Assembly: GCA_037501455.1 (NCBI GenBank)
Contig: CM074863.1
Coordinates: forward strand, 12,334,001 to 12,398,000
Length of the DNA stretch: 64,000 nucleotides
Reading direction: 5' to 3'
Origin: Lantana camara
Lineage: Eukaryota > Streptophyta > Magnoliopsida > Lamiales > Verbenaceae
Shown here: one piece after another, positions 59,004 to 64,000 of the stretch
Layout: each line of letters starts with the position of its first letter
Numbering within the stretch: position 1 is the first letter of the stretch
Program-made: the position numbers and the translations under genes
Notes under the pieces: generated by a model
Seen by the model: only the letters and a program-made list of their open reading frames with translations
Database searches by the model: none
What the model was told of the DNA's origin: nothing

Positions 59004-62000
59004 TTCCAGAGATTAGAATGGATTTTCAGTCTATATTCGATATATATATTTGCAAAAATGATGAAGATAATGTCTGAATAATTTGGCAAGAGAGAAGAAG
59101 CGTAGAAGCTATAACTATAAGCTCGTCACATGCTTCTTTTACTTTTTTTTCTTTTTTTTTTTTATTATTATTATTATATACTCATCAGGTCAAATCCAAC
59201 TATATCACTAAAATTTAAAATTATTTTTATAAATAGTAGGAGCCTTTTTAGATGTCGAATTCAAAATCTCATATTAAATTAACATAATTTCAAACCTTTA
59301 TAGCTGTAAATGACACACTATTATAAAAAATGTGGATCCTATGATAAATTACATTAGTGTTTTAATATAAATTACTGATTTTTTTTTTTTCAACTTTTGT
59401 GCTGTTAATTTATTCGTCACTTACTATTCTACAAGCAAATAGAAGAAAAGAAAAAATAATTCCTAATTTACTTCCACTCTTTTTCCTCTTCTATCACATT
59501 TCCACCATCATGTTTCTGCAGCTATCTTTTAATTTATTTTGTTATAATTCATCATCAATTTAATAAATACAAAGTATTTATTTATATGAAGAATCTAACA
59601 AAATTTATAATTTTGTAATAAAAAATTTTAAATGCATATTTAGATAATGCTTCTTTTAAAATTCTTTGCACGAATGAATACCCTAATTATTTTTTAAGGG
59701 CTCAAGTTATTACTTATGAATTATGATACTTGTACAAATATTTAAAAAATTATTTTTATTGCAAGAACATCCATATGGAACACATTGTACTGTACATGTC
59801 AAAATTTTTAAAAAATTATATTTTTATATTTATATCTTAGCATATTTATATTCATACATCCTTTTCTTTTTATTTTTGTACAAATACTCATACATCCTAA
59901 TTATCATTTCAAGAATTCCAAATGACAATTTTATTGTTCGTGCGACAACAACATCTTGTTCAATATACTATATCAGTTATAATTTCTAATTTCCACCAAA
60001 AAAAAGTTATAATTTCTAATCATGACAGTTTTGTGTTTTTTTTAATCTAATCATGACAGCTTAAACATTATATGTTTAACTTTTAAGTTTGTGCAAGCAA
60101 TTAAATATAATAAAATTATAAATCTTGTCATCTAATATGTATTTTACTATTTTTCATTTAAAAATCTAGTACGTGCTGAGATTCCAACCATCATAAAATC
60201 CCTGTAAGGTATAATTTTTTGGATCCAACCTGTTTCAAGATTTGTTCCCTCTTTTTCCCTTCGTGTGAATAAATGAATGGGCCAAATCGAGAACCATGAA
60301 AGTTGAATATGTACCAATTGAACTCATGTTCTAAAATAATATTAATCCCCTTACTTTTGAACAATGTAACATTATATTATTTCTGATGTTTATTCTACTC
60401 TACAATGTGCATTTACTAGAAAGATCATAAAAATGGTGGGTTTAGTCTTTTAGGGTACCAATATAGTTTTATTTTATTTTTTGTGGGAGAAACAAAGAAA
60501 AGAGAACCAATGTCACTATATATATATATTATCACATTTTTTTAATCTAATAAATAATAATAGTACGCGACCCTATTAGTCGGTGGTGCGCACATGCTAG
60601 CTCCACCACGTACAATTATTTGTTTGACTTCTAAAGTCTAATTTTGATTAAAACCATTGCTCGTCTCGAGATCTGTAATTTTCTATGAAATATGTTGATC
60701 ATAGCCATAGGGGGAACATGTATGAGCTTTAAATTAATATCCCCGATAATTTTCAATTTTGAGTGCATAACTCAATAGTTACACTGTATTTAATTTCCCC
60801 CAAACGCCTATATCGTTATCCGAGGAGTAAACTGTAAAATACAAAATGAAGTCACAAAATTGTAATAAGAATTTTCATCGGTGGTAAGTAAGCCGTAAAA
60901 GTTTAATTCCAACATCAAGTAATATTGTTTAGTAGTTTAATTACTCGTTAATTTGTATGCACGAACGCAAACCTAGTTTGGATAAATTAGTTAAGGTTGA
61001 ATTCGGATTCAAATAAAATGACTCAAAACTCATTTGCATCCTAATTGGAAACAAATAAATGATAGGTTGCATTAAAAGCCTGGAAGTGGCTCACCAAGTC
61101 CAACCCTAACCCATGTTATGACTTATGAATGTCACAAGTCATAACTTTGCTTTATTCAACTAATTTTGGAAAGTGGGGAAACCATAGTCCAAAGTCTCAA
61201 TATACTACAATGTCACATCCTCCACCTAGGTTCATGTCCAAAGAAAGAAAATTTCGTTAGATCCAAATCAGATGGGGGAGTTTGTTTAATTTAGCAATTT
61301 TTCAAAGTTTGAGGAGTGTAAGTTGAAATATTCATTCAAGAATTGAACCCTTTTCAAAATCTGAGGGCTATGGATGGGGGAGAATTTGTAATATTTGTGA
61401 GTTGTGCAGAATTATTGGGTGCCAGTTCCACCTACAGTGGACGTGCCCGTAGGGGATCACCTGACGGTGGGTCCCACTCTCTCCGTGTGGGACCGCCATA
61501 GATCCGTGGGGGAGCCTTTGTGCCATCCCTGGAATTAGAAAAATAGCACGGTGGGGGGCCATTTCGACATTTATTTTATAAATGGGTATTCTCATTTTGC
61601 TCCCCTATATTTACACTTTCTCTCAATTTGCACCTCCCAAACCCAAAGGATAGTTCCAATCATTTTCGATCAATAATCCAATCCATTACAACCACTGAGT
61701 AGATCACATTAAAATTTGAATTTGTGTTCACTAAAAGTTAATCCCCTTCATTTATAGGAAATCAAGTCCAAGAACTCAAGTCAATTGTGATGTTCCCATC
61801 TTACATGGAAAAGGTATTAAAAATAAATAAATTTTAAGTATAATTTAAATTACATAATCTGATAAATTAATCAAACAGCCCCGCACTCAATTCGAGAATT
61901 AACAAATTGAGCCGCATTAAAAATATAAGTGCACATATTATTAAAGCCACATTAATGTGTGCAGAAGCAAATTAGTACAGTCACACAAATGCGTGCTGAA

Positions 62001-62523
62001 AATTAAAATGAATTCTTATTGATTTTTAATTGTGTGGAATTCTTATAATTTTCACTCCCACGTTGATTCACAGTGAAAGGCCACATGAGCCCACAAAACT
62101 CACAAATTAAAATCACAAAAACTTTATCTCACGCAATAAACAACATCCAAATATTTTAGTAAAATGTTTTTTTTAATAATTAACTTAAATTAATATAACT
62201 AAAATATTTTCTATTTAAAATACTTTATATATTGAATAGATAGAAATAAATATATCTTTAATAAATTTATTTACAATTATTTTTATTAAACACATTATAG
62301 CACTCCCTACTCAATTTTTTTCAATATTTACGCATTTACACATTCGCACCCGTTTTATGTGATTTAGCGCGGGGGTGGGAGGGAAGGGTGTGTTCGGTGT
62401 AATATATCTTAATTAGGGGAAATATAGGAATTTAAAATTTGTTTGTGCACGCGGTGATAATATCAGCAATATTGAGGGCCACCTCAAAAGATTAGGTTTC
62501 ATAATTAGCGCATTAAATTAAAA
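59004..62523. other. Long AT-rich intergenic DNA
   Basis: Upstream of the CPBP gene there is a TATATATAT box near 59040-59050. The rest is AT-rich, with one local GC-rich island near 61425-61560 that shows no gene. Confidence 0.45.
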
Positions 62524-62953
62524 CTAGCAATTTTGCACATTCGATGTATGTGCAAATAAAAAATAATTATTATATAAATATATTAAAATTTAAAAAAATT
62601 ATTAAATATATACTCTATAGTTATTTTTAATATAATCACTAATTTACAATAAAAAATAAATAAGTAGCATAAAATAATATCATATTAGTAATTATCAAAT
62701 TTTAAAATATAAGTGAAAAGTGATAAAAATTATAATAATAAAAAAAGGAATGCAACTAATGAGAAAAAAAAAAAAAAAAAAAGAGGGAGAGAGAGAAATT
62801 AAAGAAAAGAAGTGATAAGACAGAAAATAGAAGTTAAGAAAACGTGGAAGATATAAAGACGGATAAAATCAATCATTAAATAAAATAAAAAATAAATTAT
62901 TTTTAAAGTTCAAGAGACCAAACTTGGGTCTCTCGCTTAATAAATAGTATAGA
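62524..62953 (-). mobile_element. Mini-Helitron, 430 bp
   Basis: On the minus strand it starts TCTATACTATTTATTAAGCG at 62953 and ends at 62524 with hairpin TTTGCACAT/ATGTGCAAA, spacer and CTAG. A on the 5' side and T on the 3' side fit Helitron insertion. Too short to encode anything. Confidence 0.75.
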
Positions 62954-63911
62954 TACTAAAAGAGAAAAATGCAGCAGCAAATTTTCTTTGTGGTACGACG
63001 TCTGTGAGTGAGACACAAGAGACCCATCCGTGTTCGATCTATATATTCAAAGAATAACATTAATATCTATATCTCATCATTATACACAGATATGCTTTTC
63101 TTTTCTTTCTGTTTCTGAAGATTCAAGTCACGCCTTTTATCTTGCTAATCGGATCTGGTTTCTCGCGTTTTCCGACTGAAATTACCGTAAAGATTCGAGC
63201 TTTCGAGACCGTCCTGTCTTAACTCGCATCGACTGATGCGATTGGTATGGGATTTGATGCTTCATGCGTGATTTGGAACTCTGATTAAGAATGCTCTGTT
63301 TTCGTTTAGCATCTCGCGCTCTGTTTGATCTTTTCTGTTTGGCTAATAATGCTGTTCTTTTTTAATGCACTTCTGAAAATTCAAGAAGAATAATTATGAT
63401 TTTGTAGAATCATTGATAAAGAACGTAATGTGCGTGGGCCCTTTATAGTTAGTTAGCTACTTAGGGTAGTATGAATGAATTGTTGTTTTAACGTTCCTTC
63501 TACGAAAAATGGCAAAATGTATGCTTGATTCGAGAGGTCATTAATTGGAATCTCATGTAGTCGGAGTCTAACTGAAGTTTGCATCTTTTTAAAGTGATCC
63601 TTTAGTGTTTGATGATTGATCCGATGCTGGATTATTATATGTATTCCCTAGTCATGTTTGTACTAATATGATAATGTTGTTTGATATTTAAGCAATAAAG
63701 ACGAGTTTTTTATGCCTTAATCGTCTAGATCTGCTCACTTTCCATCAATATTCAACCGGTAATTGGGTTTGGATCCAAGTCCTGTTTTAGAATATAATAC
63801 TCCCATAAGCAGCTCAGGCAAAGCATGGCTTATGAAATCAGATGTGAATTAAATACATTTTGATTCTAATATTTTGTAATAATTCTTAGTGCAAAATATT
63901 TCAGGCTTGTG
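62954..63911 (+). promoter_or_regulatory. Promoter, leader exon and leader intron of the PMT gene
   Basis: Pyrimidine-rich DNA near 63060-63170 looks like a 5' untranslated exon. A donor such as ATTG|GTATGG at 63246 and an acceptor TTTCAG at 63899-63904 suggest a leader intron ending just before the ATG at 63912. Confidence 0.45.
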
Positions 63912-64000
63912 ATGGCTAACAAGTTCAATTCAGTAGACAGTAGGACCAGGAGCTCTGTGTCTATATTCATAGTAGCTGGTCTTTGCTGTTTCTTCTATCT
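63912..64000 (+). CDS. PMT2/8-like putative pectin methyltransferase, 5' part
   Basis: Only the first 29 codons are in the window. They start MANKFNSVDSRTRSSVSIF and continue into a membrane anchor (IVAGLCCFFY). This closely resembles the N-terminus of plant PMT-type methyltransferases (DUF248, PMT2/PMT8), type II Golgi membrane proteins thought to methylate pectin. The catalytic domain lies beyond the window, so the call rests on the N-terminus alone. Confidence 0.7.
   Translation, partial: MANKFNSVDSRTRSSVSIFIVAGLCCFFY

Overview
This is a stretch of nuclear DNA from a flowering plant, almost certainly a eudicot. Genes are split by GT-AG introns. Intergenic DNA is very AT-rich. The gene families are plant-specific: NAC, ZF-HD, CLE, tau GST, S-like RNase and PMT-type methyltransferase. 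The transposons are typical of plants: a Tat-type Ty3/Gypsy element, Helitrons, CACTA and hAT. I cannot name the species from sequence alone; an asterid is plausible.

Left part (1-33 kb) is gene-bearing. Two tandem S-like RNase T2 genes lie on the minus strand; the first is cut by the window edge and lacks a normal splice acceptor. They are followed by an APY6-like apyrase (+), a RING-CH membrane E3 ligase (+), a single-exon CLE45-type peptide gene (+), an intronless zinc-finger homeodomain gene (+), ribosomal protein eL34 (+), a tau-class GST (-) and a FEZ-like NAC factor (-). I resolved the exons of each by joining splice sites in phase. Small non-autonomous elements sit between them: a long foldback element, an hAT-like element with an 8-bp target duplication, and MITE-like repeats.

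Middle part (35-55 kb) is a nest of transposons. A minus-strand Helitron with A|TC...CTAG|T ends spans 35154-50273. It is interrupted by a complete 12.4-kb LTR retrotransposon (35949-48343, 5-bp target duplication catat) and by a 915-bp CACTA-type element (48391-49305, target duplication tca) that carries a tRNA-like segment. The retrotransposon is of the Tat lineage, with gag, protease, RT, two RNase H domains and integrase. Between integrase and the 3' LTR, on the opposite strand, it carries a three-exon gene of about 884 codons with a coiled-coil C-terminus and one in-frame stop. A second, related Helitron lies at 52860-54955.

Right part (55-64 kb) holds an 11-exon chloroplast-type CPBP (CAAX-protease-like) gene (-), an AT-rich gap, a third, 430-bp Helitron, and the start of a PMT2/8-like methyltransferase gene (+) running off the window.

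The host genes do not form a pathway; they are an ordinary mixed plant neighbourhood. The least ordinary items are the spliced antisense gene in the retrotransposon, the nested Helitron structure, the tRNA-like insert in the CACTA element, and apparent start or splice lesions in the NAC and first RNase genes.
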